Positions 1-7,479 of a stretch of 7,480 nucleotides of DNA are shown in pieces. The stretch is from the NCBI GenBank assembly GCA_023433985.1, contig JAEYTN010000400.1:1-7480 (forward strand), read 5' to 3'. Each line of letters opens with the position of its first letter. The stretch's first letter is position 1. Under the pieces are notes generated by a model. That model was not told where the DNA came from. It worked only from the letters and a program-made list of their open reading frames with translations, and ran no database searches. This stretch comes from Pseudomonadota bacterium. Lineage in GTDB: Bacteria > Pseudomonadota > Alphaproteobacteria > Rhizobiales > Devosiaceae. The translations under genes and the position numbers were made by a program.

Positions 1-79
1 GATGGCCCTGATCCCGCAGCGAAGCATCGTCGGTCGAACGTACCGTCTTGTTCTGGAATGCATTTCTCAAGTCCGACAT
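1..79 (-). CDS. 5' end of a divergent gene, product unknown (partial)
   Basis: Reading leftward from an ATG at 79-77 there are 26 codons with no stop before the window edge, giving MSDLRNAFQNKTVRSTDDAS followed by LRDQGH. A Shine-Dalgarno-like GAGGA lies just upstream on the same strand (+ strand 84-88, four bases from the ATG). About 17 of 26 third positions are G or C, which is compatible with coding in this genome. The peptide is polar with no signal sequence in the visible part. It faintly recalls the N-terminal tail of alphaproteobacterial Bax-inhibitor-1/YccA-like membrane proteins, which often have a D-x-G-L-R stretch before the first helix, but here His replaces the expected Leu, so that idea is weak. 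No function is assigned. The gene would share the 80-367 control region with the transporter operon. Confidence 0.5.
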   Translation of the reverse strand, partial: MSDLRNAFQNKTVRSTDDASLRDQGH

Positions 80-100
80 ATCGTCCTCGCGTCGCCTTGG

Positions 101-118
101 CCGATAGCTGCCCGATAG
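101..118. repeat. Two CCGATAG direct repeats, 11-bp period
   Basis: CCGATAG occurs at 101-107 and again at 112-118, so the copies start 11 bp apart and lie on roughly the same face of the helix. They sit just upstream of the divergent - strand gene. Such spacing is common for tandem binding of a dimeric regulator, but two 7-mers can occur by chance and no known box is recognised. Confidence 0.3.
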
Positions 119-164
119 GCAACGAGAGGTCAATCCGCACAAAAAATAAGCAAACACCAAAAGT

Positions 165-185
165 GCCTACGCATACCGCATAGGC
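165..185. repeat. Imperfect inverted repeat GCCTACGC-ATACC-GCATAGGC
   Basis: Two 8-base arms (165-172 and 178-185) match as inverted complements at 7 of 8 positions around a 5-base centre. Within it CGCATA also occurs as a direct repeat at 170-175 and 177-182. It ends four bases before the -35-like TTGACG, a position suited to an activator or regulator site. No T-run follows, so it is not a convincing terminator. No specific regulator family is recognised. Confidence 0.35.
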
Positions 186-188
186 CTG

Positions 189-218
189 TTGACGAGCGAA
201 AAATCAGGGTGTTAGCAT
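189..218 (+). promoter_or_regulatory. Sigma70-like promoter candidate for the transporter operon
   Basis: TTGACG at 189-194 matches the -35 consensus at 5 of 6 positions. TAGCAT at 213-218 matches the -10 consensus at 4 of 6, with an 18-bp spacer. The predicted start of transcription, near 225, falls inside the ATTGT-CAT-ACAAT palindrome, which would suit repression. The -10 element is weak. A better -10-like TACAAT at 230-235 has no adequate -35 at the proper distance. Confidence 0.4.
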
Positions 219-222
219 CCGT

Positions 223-235
223 ATTGTCATACAAT
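223..235. promoter_or_regulatory. Putative GntR/FadR-type operator palindrome
   Basis: ATTGT-CAT-ACAAT is a perfect 5-bp-arm palindrome with a 3-bp centre. Its core TTGTCATACAA fits the T-N-G-T-N3-A-C-N-A pattern typical of operators bound by GntR regulators of the FadR/FCD subfamily, which often control catabolic and ABC-uptake operons in alphaproteobacteria. It overlaps the predicted transcription start of the promoter candidate, an expected place for a repressor. No regulator gene is in the window. The family assignment rests on the pattern only. Confidence 0.45.
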
Positions 236-278
236 CTCGATCTCTGGAAGAGGCTTGGCGGCGGAAATCTTCCTCAAG

Positions 279-293
279 CCGGCTCAGAGCCGG
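279..293. repeat. GC-rich palindrome CCGGCTC-A-GAGCCGG in the leader
   Basis: This is a perfect 15-base palindrome with 7-base arms. In RNA it could form a CCGGC/GCCGG stem with a TCAGA loop. It lies in the presumed untranslated leader of the operon, about 75 bases before the preferred translation start. There is no following T-run, so it is not an intrinsic terminator. It may be an RNA structural element or chance in GC-rich DNA. Confidence 0.3.
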
Positions 294-367
294 GAGCGGA
301 GCAGACGTATTTCCAACAGGATGGCGGCCCGTCGGCGCCGGCATCGAACAGGGGTGTGGGGTTCGAA

Positions 368-1972
368 TTGACGCTGCAAAAAGAACAAGCCTTTGACTTC
401 CTTCGCAAATTCAATCAGGGCCGGATCAACCGCCGGCAGTTGCTGCACTCGCTCAGCCTGATCGGCGCATTCGGCGCCATCGGCAGCGTCGCTCCCGGCC
501 TGCTGGTCGGGCCGGCCCGCGCGCAGGGAACGCCCAAGCGCGGCGGCACGCTGGTCGCCGCGACGATCGACAAGCCGGTGAACATGGATCCGGCATTCGC
601 CGAGCTCTACTCGTCGATGCAGGTTTACCAGAACGTCTTCTCCAAGCTGGTGAACGCGCAGCGCGACGGCACGCTGTTGCCCGGCCTTGCCAAGAGCTGG
701 AGCCAGGTCAGCGATACGGCCTGGGACTTCGTGCTGGTCGACAATGCCTGGTTCCATAACGACGAAAAGTTCACCGCGGCGGACGTCAAGTACACGTTCG
801 ACCGGCTGAAGGACCCCAATGTCGGTGCGGCCAATGCCGTGTTCGTGGAGGCCCTCGAGGGTGTCGAAGTCATCGACGACACCACCGCCCGCTTCCACAC
901 CAAGCCCAATTGGGGTGGCCTGCTGCTGGCGCTGGCGGGGATCGGCGACATCGTTAACCAGAAGGCCATCGAGGCCAACGATCCGCGTCAGGTGCCGATC
1001 GGCACGGGTCCCTACAAGTTCGTCGAGTGGGTCAAGGACGACCACATCACGCTCGAGCGCTGGGACAAGTACTTCAAGCCCGACCAGCCCTACCTCGACA
1101 GGATCATCTTCCGCGCCATCGCGGACGACACGCAGCGCCTCAACGGCCTGCAGACGGGCGAGTTCGACTGGATCGAGGCCGTGCCGCTGCACCGGGTCGA
1201 AGAGCTGAAGCAGAACCCCGAGCTGAAGGCCAACCTGTCCGGCCAGTTCTTCCCGGACATCATGCTGCTCAACACCACCAAGCCGCCCTTCGACAATCTC
1301 GCCGTGCGCCAGGCCCTGCAGTGGGCGATGCCGCGCGACACCATCGCGAAGGTCGTCTGGCACGGGCAGGCAGTGCCCTCGTCGGAGCCGGTCTCCCCGT
1401 CGAACGTCTGGTACTCGGGCGAGGACTTCTATCCCGCCGCCCCGGACCTGGGGAAGGCCCGCTCCCTGCTGCAATCGGCCGGGATCGAGAACCTCGACAT
1501 CGCCTTCGCCGCCCAGCCCCAGGTTGCCACGCAGCCCCTGGTCGGCCAGCTGATGCAGCAGCAACTGCGCCAGATCGGCATCAACCTCGACGTGCAGTCG
1601 TTCGAGTCGGCCCGCTGGTTCGAAGAGCTGGCGACCAAGCGCTACGACATCACCTCGACCTACTGGAGCGTCAGCCTCGATCCGATCGGACACGCCCTGG
1701 CGCCGTTGACGCACTCGAAGTCCGCCTGGAACTTCACGGGCTTCGATGACTCGCCCGAGCTCGACGCGGCCATCGAGGCGGCCAACTTCACCGTGGACCC
1801 CGAGGCCCGCAAGCAGGCCTATGCCAAGCTGGTCCGCCTGCACCAGGAACTGTCGCCGATGATCTTCATGGTCAACATGGACCGCACCTACTGGACGCGG
1901 CCGAATGTCCACGGCGTCGAGACCCTGCCGTCCCTCGAGGTTCGCATGGAGAATGTCTGGATCGACGCCTGA
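368..1972 (+). CDS. ABC transporter substrate-binding protein, family 5 (peptide/opine/nickel type), Tat signal
   Basis: Periplasmic binding protein that would capture the ligand and deliver it to the two permeases encoded next. With the TTG at 368 as start it is 534 aa. A long charged N-terminal region leads to a twin-arginine motif, N-R-R-Q-L-L, with the Arg pair at 22-23. A hydrophobic stretch and an A-R-A cleavage site at 50-52 follow, leaving a mature protein of about 482 aa that begins near the K-R-G-G-T typical of the family. The family 5 signature lies at about 105-146 (L-P-G-L-A-x-S-W, F-H-N-D-E-K-F-T-A-A-D-V), and an I-G-T-G-P-Y-K-F motif follows further on. The start is uncertain. 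In-frame GTG codons at 209 and 356 are alternatives. I prefer 368 because the 53 residues added from 209 lie before an intact export signal and resemble nothing, and a G-rich stretch at 358-361 is correctly spaced. The ligand cannot be deduced; dipeptide, oligopeptide, opine or other amide-like compounds are possible. Confidence 0.93.
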   Translation: MTLQKEQAFDFLRKFNQGRINRRQLLHSLSLIGAFGAIGSVAPGLLVGPARAQGTPKRGGTLVAATIDKPVNMDPAFAELYSSMQVYQNVFSKLVNAQRDGTLLPGLAKSWSQVSDTAWDFVLVDNAWFHNDEKFTAADVKYTFDRLKDPNVGAANAVFVEALEGVEVIDDTTARFHTKPNWGGLLLALAGIGDIVNQKAIEANDPRQVPIGTGPYKFVEWVKDDHITLERWDKYFKPDQPYLDRIIFRAIADDTQRLNGLQTGEFDWIEAVPLHRVEELKQNPELKANLSGQFFPDIMLLNTTKPPFDNLAVRQALQWAMPRDTIAKVVWHGQAVPSSEPVSPSNVWYSGEDFYPAAPDLGKARSLLQSAGIENLDIAFAAQPQVATQPLVGQLMQQQLRQIGINLDVQSFESARWFEELATKRYDITSTYWSVSLDPIGHALAPLTHSKSAWNFTGFDDSPELDAAIEAANFTVDPEARKQAYAKLVRLHQELSPMIFMVNMDRTYWTRPNVHGVETLPSLEVRMENVWIDA

Positions 1973-1992
1973 CGGCCTCGATCGGTCATTCT

Positions 1993-2000
1993 AGGGAGAA
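1993..2000 (+). promoter_or_regulatory. Ribosome binding site that fixes the TTG start of the first permease
   Basis: AGGGAGAA lies five bases before the TTG at 2006. It supports this rare start codon, which gives the standard DppB-like N terminus with no extension. The gap after the binding-protein stop is only 33 bases and has no terminator, so the genes are co-transcribed. Confidence 0.6.
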
Positions 2001-2005
2001 GCGGG

Positions 2006-2953
2006 TTGAACTCGGCCATCAAGAGACTGCTGCTGCTGGTGCCGACACTGTTCGGCGTCTCGGTGCTCGTCTTCCTCCTGCTTCGCCTCATCCCGGGCGA
2101 TCCCGCCCAGGTCATCATGGGATTGCGCGCCACGCCCGAGGGGCTGGCCGCGATCACCCGTGACCTGGGTCTCGACCAGCCGATCTACGACCAGTATTTC
2201 CGCTGGGTCGGCGCCCTGCTGCAGGGCGATTTCGGCAGGGACTACCGCTCCAACGTCGCGGTTTCCACGCTGCTTGCGACGCGCCTGCCGGTCACGCTCG
2301 AGCTGACACTACTGTCTCTCCTCATCGCGCTCGTGGTCGCAGTGCCGCTCGGCGTCATTGCGGCCGTGCGACCGGGAAGCGTCTTCGATCATGCCGCGAG
2401 TGCTCTTGGCCTCGTCGGCATCTCCATTCCGGATTTCTGGCTCGGCATCATGCTGGTGCTCGTTTTCTCGCTGACCCTCGGCATGTTCCCTTCCTCCGGC
2501 TATGTCCCCCTTGCCGAGAATGTCTTCGGCAACCTGCGCTCGATGGGCCTGCCGGCGCTGACGCTCGCCACCGGCCTGGCGGCCGTGCTGGTGCGGATCA
2601 CCCGTTCTGCGGTGACCGAGGTGCTGTCGCAGGACTTCGTCCGCTTCCTCCGCGCCAAGGGGCTGCGGCGCCACGTGATCATTGTCCGGCACGTTCTCCG
2701 CAATGCCGGCGTTCCCATCGTCACCGTCATCGGCATGCAGTTCGGCTACCTGCTTGGCGGCGCCGTCATCGTCGAGCAGGTGTTCGACCTTCCTGGGACC
2801 GGCAGCCTCATCGTCACGGCGACGATGGAGCGCAACTATCCCGTCGTGCAGGCCGGCATCCTCGTTGTCGCGCTGCTCTTCATCCTGGTGAACCTCGCGA
2901 CCGACCTGCTCTACTCATGGCTCAATCCAAGACTGGCCGGAGAGCGCTCATGA
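2006..2953 (+). CDS. ABC transporter permease, DppB/OppB type
   Basis: Inner-membrane pore subunit of the importer, 315 aa, the usual length for DppB-type permeases. It opens with the characteristic K-R-L-L-L-L-V-P-T-L-F-G-V-S-V first helix, then the L-I-P-G-D-P-A motif at 28-34. Hydrophobic segments lie at about 7-29, 98-121, 133-160, 180-203, 241-260 and 280-301, giving about six helices. The cytoplasmic coupling (EAA-type) loop, which docks on the ATPases, is at about 211-235 (F-L-R-A-K-G-L, then R-H-V-L-R-N). The DppB-typical V-E-Q-V-F-D-L-P-G-T-G motif is at 256-266. The start is TTG. Its last four bases, ATGA at 2950-2953, overlap the next gene's start, so the two permeases are translationally coupled. 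Confidence 0.95.
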   Translation: MNSAIKRLLLLVPTLFGVSVLVFLLLRLIPGDPAQVIMGLRATPEGLAAITRDLGLDQPIYDQYFRWVGALLQGDFGRDYRSNVAVSTLLATRLPVTLELTLLSLLIALVVAVPLGVIAAVRPGSVFDHAASALGLVGISIPDFWLGIMLVLVFSLTLGMFPSSGYVPLAENVFGNLRSMGLPALTLATGLAAVLVRITRSAVTEVLSQDFVRFLRAKGLRRHVIIVRHVLRNAGVPIVTVIGMQFGYLLGGAVIVEQVFDLPGTGSLIVTATMERNYPVVQAGILVVALLFILVNLATDLLYSWLNPRLAGERS

Positions 2954-3797
2954 CGATCGCCGCCGCCGCTCCGCGCAGGGTGCGACTGCCCAGGATTACG
3001 CGCGCAAGCGCTGGAGCAGCCATAGTGGCAGTGCTTGCCATCCTCGCCGTGCTCGCACCGGTGATCAGCGCCTACAAGCCCGAGGACATGGATTTTGGCG
3101 CGGTGCTGGCCGGCTGGTCGCTCGCCCATCCGCTGGGCACGGACAATTTCGGCCGCGACGTGCTGACCCGCGTGCTTTTCGGCCTTCAGGTCTCGCTGAT
3201 CGCAGCGGTGGGATCGGTGGCAGTGGCGCTGGCCGCCGGCGTGCCGCTCGGCCTGCTGGCGGGGTACAAGGGGCGTTGGGTCGATGCCCTGATCATGCGG
3301 CCGGTGGATGTGCTGATGGCGTTCCCCGCCATCGTTCTGGTGGTGGCGCTGGCCGGCCTGTTCCGGCAGAGCCTACCGCTGATGACGCTCGCCATCGGCT
3401 TGGTCTACGTCCCCATCATCGTGCGCGTGATGCGCAGCGCCGTGCTGGAGATACGCGGCGCCCTGTTCGTCGAAGGCGCGAAGGCCCGGGGGGCGTCGGA
3501 TCTCAGGATCATGGCGCTGCACGTCCTCCCCAATGCCGTCGCGCCCGTTCTCGTACAGGCCTCTACCCTGATGGGGCTGGCCATCCTCATGGAGGCTGCG
3601 CTGAGCTTCATCGGACTTGGAGTGCAGCCGCCGACGCCCTCGCTCGGGCTGATGCTGGCCGATGGCCGTTCGTACATGAGCGGGGCGCCATGGCTGGTGA
3701 TCGGACCCGGGCTCGGCATCCTGGTGGCGGTGCTCGGCTTCAACCTCGTCGGCGATGGCCTGCCCTCGCTGCTCAATCCCTCGGCGGGGAAGCGGTC

Positions 3798-3801
<4 letters not shown>
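2950..3801 (+). CDS. ABC transporter permease, DppC/OppC type
   Basis: Second pore subunit, expected to pair with the preceding DppB-type protein. From the ATG at 2950 it is 283 aa. This start is chosen over the in-frame ATG at 2917 because it makes an ATGA overlap with the previous stop and has GGAG at 2939-2942, seven bases upstream. A basic N terminus precedes the first helix at about 21-40. The DppC hallmark H-P-L-G-T-D-N-F-G-R-D lies at 60-70. The EAA-type loop is at 173-195 (V-E-G-A-K-A-R-G-A, then L-P-N). The family motif A-L-S-F-I-G-L-G-V-Q-P-P is at 217-228, and the C-terminal F-N-L-V-G-D-G-L is intact. It is followed by another ATGA overlap (3798-3801). Confidence 0.95.
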
Positions 3802-4746
<945 letters not shown>

Positions 4747-4769
<23 letters not shown>

Positions 4770-5772
4770 CATCATTCTTCAGGCCCAGCGCCTGAGCCGC
4801 CATTTCCGTTCCGGTGGCGGGCTCGGAGCCAAGCGGGTCAAGGCCGTCAACGATATCGACCTCGAGGTCCGCAGCGGCCAGATCCTGTCGATCGTCGGCG
4901 AGTCCGGCTCGGGCAAGAGTACGCTCGGGCGGATGCTGGCAGGCCTGCTCGATCCCACCAGCGGAAGTGTCTTCTACAAGGGCCGGGACATCGCCGGTTT
5001 AGGCGGCAGCGAGCGGATGGCCTTCCGCCGCCGCGCCCAGATCGTCTTCCAGGACCCCTACTCCGCGCTCAATCCCCGCATGCGCATCGGGGCGCAGATC
5101 CGCGAGCCCCTCGACATCCACCGGGTGGGCACGGGAGCCGAGCGCAACCGGCGGGTGGACGAACTGCTCGAGCGCGTGGGCCTCAGTTCGTCCTACGCAA
5201 GGTACTACCCTTCGGAGCTGAGCGGTGGCCAGCGCCAGCGCATCGGCATCGCCATGGCCCTCGCCTGCTCGCCCGAAATCATCGTGGCGGACGAGCCGAC
5301 TTCGGCGCTCGACGTCTCGGTACAGGCACAGGTGCTGAACCTGCTCGCCGAACTGCAGCGCGACGAAAAGCTCACCATGGTGTTCATCACCCACGACCTT
5401 GGGGTGGTGCGGCACTTCTCGGACCGCGTGGCGGTGATGTACCTGGGCCGCATCGTCGAAGAGGCGGATACCGCCGCGCTCTTCGCCGGCCCACGCCATC
5501 CCTATACCCGGGCGCTGTTCTCGGCCATTCCCGAGCGCGACCCCACGCAGCGCCGACAGCGGCAGGCCTTGAGCGGCGAGCCGCCTTCGCCGCTCAACCC
5601 GCCGCCCGGATGCACCTTCCATCCGCGCTGTCTCAGGGCGTCGACCATCTGCACCGCCGAGGTGCCGGTGCTTGCCGGTTCCGGAGACCGCCACCTCTCC
5701 GCCTGTCACTGGGTCAATGACGGCATGCCGTCGGCCAATTTTTCGCAATCACCCGCTGGAGTATCGCCATGA
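4747..5772 (+). CDS. ABC transporter ATP-binding protein, DppF/OppF type
   Basis: Second ATPase of the importer, forming the nucleotide-binding heterodimer with the DppD-type protein. From GTG 4747 it is 341 aa and overlaps the previous gene by 23 bases. The N terminus leads into the usual L-S-R-H-F start of the nucleotide-binding domain. Walker [10 protein letters not shown] is at 51-59, the Q-loop Gln at 102 ([10 protein letters not shown]), L-S-G-G-Q at 158-162, Walker B with D182 and E183, and the switch His at 216. The C-terminal extension has H-P-Y-T-R-A at 251-256 and cysteines at 289, 295, 302 and 320, similar to its partner. The last 18 residues or so after C320 are a polar tail without recognisable motif. 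The stop overlaps the next start as ATGA (5769-5772). Confidence 0.95.
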
Positions 5773-7475
5773 GAACCATCACGCTGCGCAGCGACGGGAA
5801 CCACTGGATCGCGGCCTGCCGTGCTGCCAACCTGCTCGCCCGGCAGGGAATGGCCCCCCTGTGGGCGACAGCGCCCTTCACCGGCGTGACCGCAGGTGGG
5901 CATCGCAGCACCTTCCGGGCCGGAACCATCGTCGTGACCGCCGAGGCGCACAACCGCCGCGTCGATGCGCTGATTGCCGGGGCTGGCGCCGAAGTCATCG
6001 CCATCACCGACGCGGACGAGATCGTCGGCCGCCCCCTGCGCCCGCTGCGCATTGCGGTGTATGGGGGCGGGGGCGCCCCCTATAACCACGCCGCAGCCTA
6101 TGGCGAGCTCGGCTTCCATGTCGATTTCGTGTTCCCGGTGGACGTGCGCGCAGGCGTGCTGTCCGGCTACGACATGTTCGTCGTGCCGGGCGGCGGCAAC
6201 CGCGCCATGATGGGGCAGATCGATCCGCTGGGCGAGGAGGGCTGCAAGGCCATCGCCAGCTTCGTGAACGTCGGCGGCATGTACCTGGGCTGCTGTGCGG
6301 GCGCCTATGACGTGTCGCTGGTCGCGCCCGAATTCCTGCAGATCTGCCCGACCCAGGAGCACCTGCAGATGGTCAACGCGGCCGTGTGGAACTCGGGCAC
6401 CGAATGGCTGGGCATCCAGTCGCCGGGCGTGGGCGTGCTCCGCTCCCGCCTCGCCGTCGAGCATCCCGTCACCTATGGCATGCCCGACGAGTTCCCGATC
6501 ACCCACTACAATGGTCCGTTCTATCGGCTCCAGCCGGGCACGATCGGCCTCGCCTCCGACGCGGTGGGCCTGCTCACGGTCGCCGGCTACGATCCGGGCT
6601 TCACGCCTTCCGAGCGCTTCCTCGACGGCGTCACGGCCGACAGCGAACTGCTCGTCAGCCGCGCGGTTGATTTCGGCGCCTACAACGCCGTCGCGGGCGG
6701 TTACGGCAAGGGCCGCGTGGTGATCTTCGGGTCGCATCCGGAGATGGGTCTGAGCCTCGATCTCGAACGCTGGGACGCGCCCGTCCGCATGCTGGCCAAT
6801 GCCGCTCTCTGGCAGGCGATCGAAGGCAGCGGTACGCGCACCGAGGGTGCGGCCAGCGATGCCCCGAGGTCCGGGGCGTCTGCGCTTGCCGGGCTGGTCA
6901 GCGCGCGGCCGAAGATCGCCCGGCTCGTTGAACTTGCCGAAGACCTGCTGGCGCGCGACACCAGCACTGCCGGCTGGCTCGATGACAGCCTGGCGATGTC
7001 GACATTCGGACTATCCGGCGCCGAGATATGGAGGCGCAACCTTGCTGGCTTCCGCACCGGCGCCGACGCGATGCTTGTAAGCATCGCCGCGCTGGAAGCG
7101 AAGGTGGCGACGGCGAGCCGCTACGTGGGCGACCGGCACGGCGCGGCGGCCGTTGCAGTGGCCGAACTCGACAAGGCGATCAACCATGTGACGCCCATCG
7201 AGTGGGATATCGACGTCGGCTACGAAGGGCTGCTGCAGCAGCTCGACCGCGCCACGGACATGCTGGAAAAGGCCGTAGCCAACTTCGACCGGGACTTCGC
7301 TCCGGACTCAAACCCCTACGCTTACCTGGGTGAAAGCCCATTCCAACTGACCGTCGGCTCGTACCTGTCGGCTGCCGGTGTGTTCGCCAATTGCGCGTTG
7401 CTGCTGCGACTGCAGGAAAAGAGGCTCGAGAACAGCCTGATGCTCGCCGCGACAGAGCCTGAACTGATGGACTGA
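5769..7475 (+). CDS. BPL_N/GATase1-like protein of unknown function, with extra N- and C-terminal domains
   Basis: A 568-aa protein with no signal peptide, so probably cytoplasmic. The ATG at 5769 overlaps the previous stop and has GGAG at 5758-5761, seven bases upstream. The central part (about 92-350) looks like a class I glutamine-amidotransferase fold of the BPL_N type. It has a Gly-rich Y-G-G-G-G-A-P-Y turn at 98-105, V-V-P-G-G-G-N at 138-144, the nucleophile elbow G-C-C-A-G at 174-178 with C176 as likely nucleophile, Y-N-G-P-F at 247-251, and G-S-H-P-E at 321-325 giving H323 and E325. The triad is therefore complete. Residues 1-90 form a separate small alpha/beta region. Residues about 353-372 are an Ala/Ser/Gly-rich linker, and 375-568 are predicted by eye to be mostly helical. 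No synthetase partner is visible, so it may hydrolyse amide or peptide bonds of the imported compound by itself. That role is inferred from the motif and the coupled position only. Confidence 0.85.
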   Translation: MRTITLRSDGNHWIAACRAANLLARQGMAPLWATAPFTGVTAGGHRSTFRAGTIVVTAEAHNRRVDALIAGAGAEVIAITDADEIVGRPLRPLRIAVYGGGGAPYNHAAAYGELGFHVDFVFPVDVRAGVLSGYDMFVVPGGGNRAMMGQIDPLGEEGCKAIASFVNVGGMYLGCCAGAYDVSLVAPEFLQICPTQEHLQMVNAAVWNSGTEWLGIQSPGVGVLRSRLAVEHPVTYGMPDEFPITHYNGPFYRLQPGTIGLASDAVGLLTVAGYDPGFTPSERFLDGVTADSELLVSRAVDFGAYNAVAGGYGKGRVVIFGSHPEMGLSLDLERWDAPVRMLANAALWQAIEGSGTRTEGAASDAPRSGASALAGLVSARPKIARLVELAEDLLARDTSTAGWLDDSLAMSTFGLSGAEIWRRNLAGFRTGADAMLVSIAALEAKVATASRYVGDRHGAAAVAVAELDKAINHVTPIEWDIDVGYEGLLQQLDRATDMLEKAVANFDRDFAPDSNPYAYLGESPFQLTVGSYLSAAGVFANCALLLRLQEKRLENSLMLAATEPELMD

Positions 7476-7479
7476 GGAG
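7475..7479 (+). promoter_or_regulatory. Shine-Dalgarno sequence for a gene beyond the right edge
   Basis: AGGAG overlaps the final base of the TGA stop at 7473-7475. No terminator follows within the window. It would be correctly placed for a start codon a few bases beyond 7480, suggesting the operon continues. Confidence 0.5.

Larger units (their letters stand above)
80..367. promoter_or_regulatory. Divergent intergenic control region
   Basis: About 288 bases separate the divergent partial gene from the preferred start of the binding-protein gene. The middle (about 130-240) is more AT-rich than the surrounding genes, including an A-rich tract CACAAAAAATAAGCAAACACC at about 138-158, as expected for a promoter region. 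It carries the promoter candidate, palindrome and repeats listed separately. An open frame in phase with the binding protein begins at GTG 209, but its first 50 or so residues look like neither a signal peptide nor a domain, so I treat this stretch as non-coding leader. No RNA gene or transposon end was seen here. Confidence 0.6.

Noticed and set aside
230..235. TACAAT as a -10 element
   Set aside because: It matches the consensus at 5 of 6 positions, but no acceptable -35 lies 16-18 bases upstream. It is one arm of the palindrome at 223-235.
284..1912. Long - strand open frame (542 codons) opposite the binding-protein gene
   Set aside because: The + strand product is a clear family 5 binding protein with conserved motifs. 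The antisense frame is Arg/Gly/Val/Leu-rich with no domain, as expected from high-GC codon bias.
1973..2005. Possible terminator or attenuator between binding protein and permease, as in some importers with excess binding protein
   Set aside because: The 33-base gap has no stable stem with a T-run; only a ribosome binding site is evident.
2917..2949. Earlier ATG for the DppC-type permease
   Set aside because: It would overlap the previous gene by 37 bases and lacks a clear binding site, whereas 2950 has GGAG at seven bases and an ATGA overlap.
3276..3797. In-frame upstream extension of the DppD-type ATPase
   Set aside because: It lies inside the DppC-type permease in another frame. The ATG at 3798 gives a standard N terminus and an ATGA overlap.
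6069..6080. Perfect palindrome GGGGGCGCCCCC inside the GATase-like gene
   Set aside because: It encodes the Gly-rich turn followed by Ala-Pro, and its composition is explained by GGN/GCN/CCN codons. No sign of a terminator or site function.
5706..6737. - strand open frame (343 codons) opposite the GATase-like gene
   Set aside because: The His/Ala/Gly/Asp-rich composition is typical of antisense translation. The + strand frame has the catalytic motifs and a coupled start.
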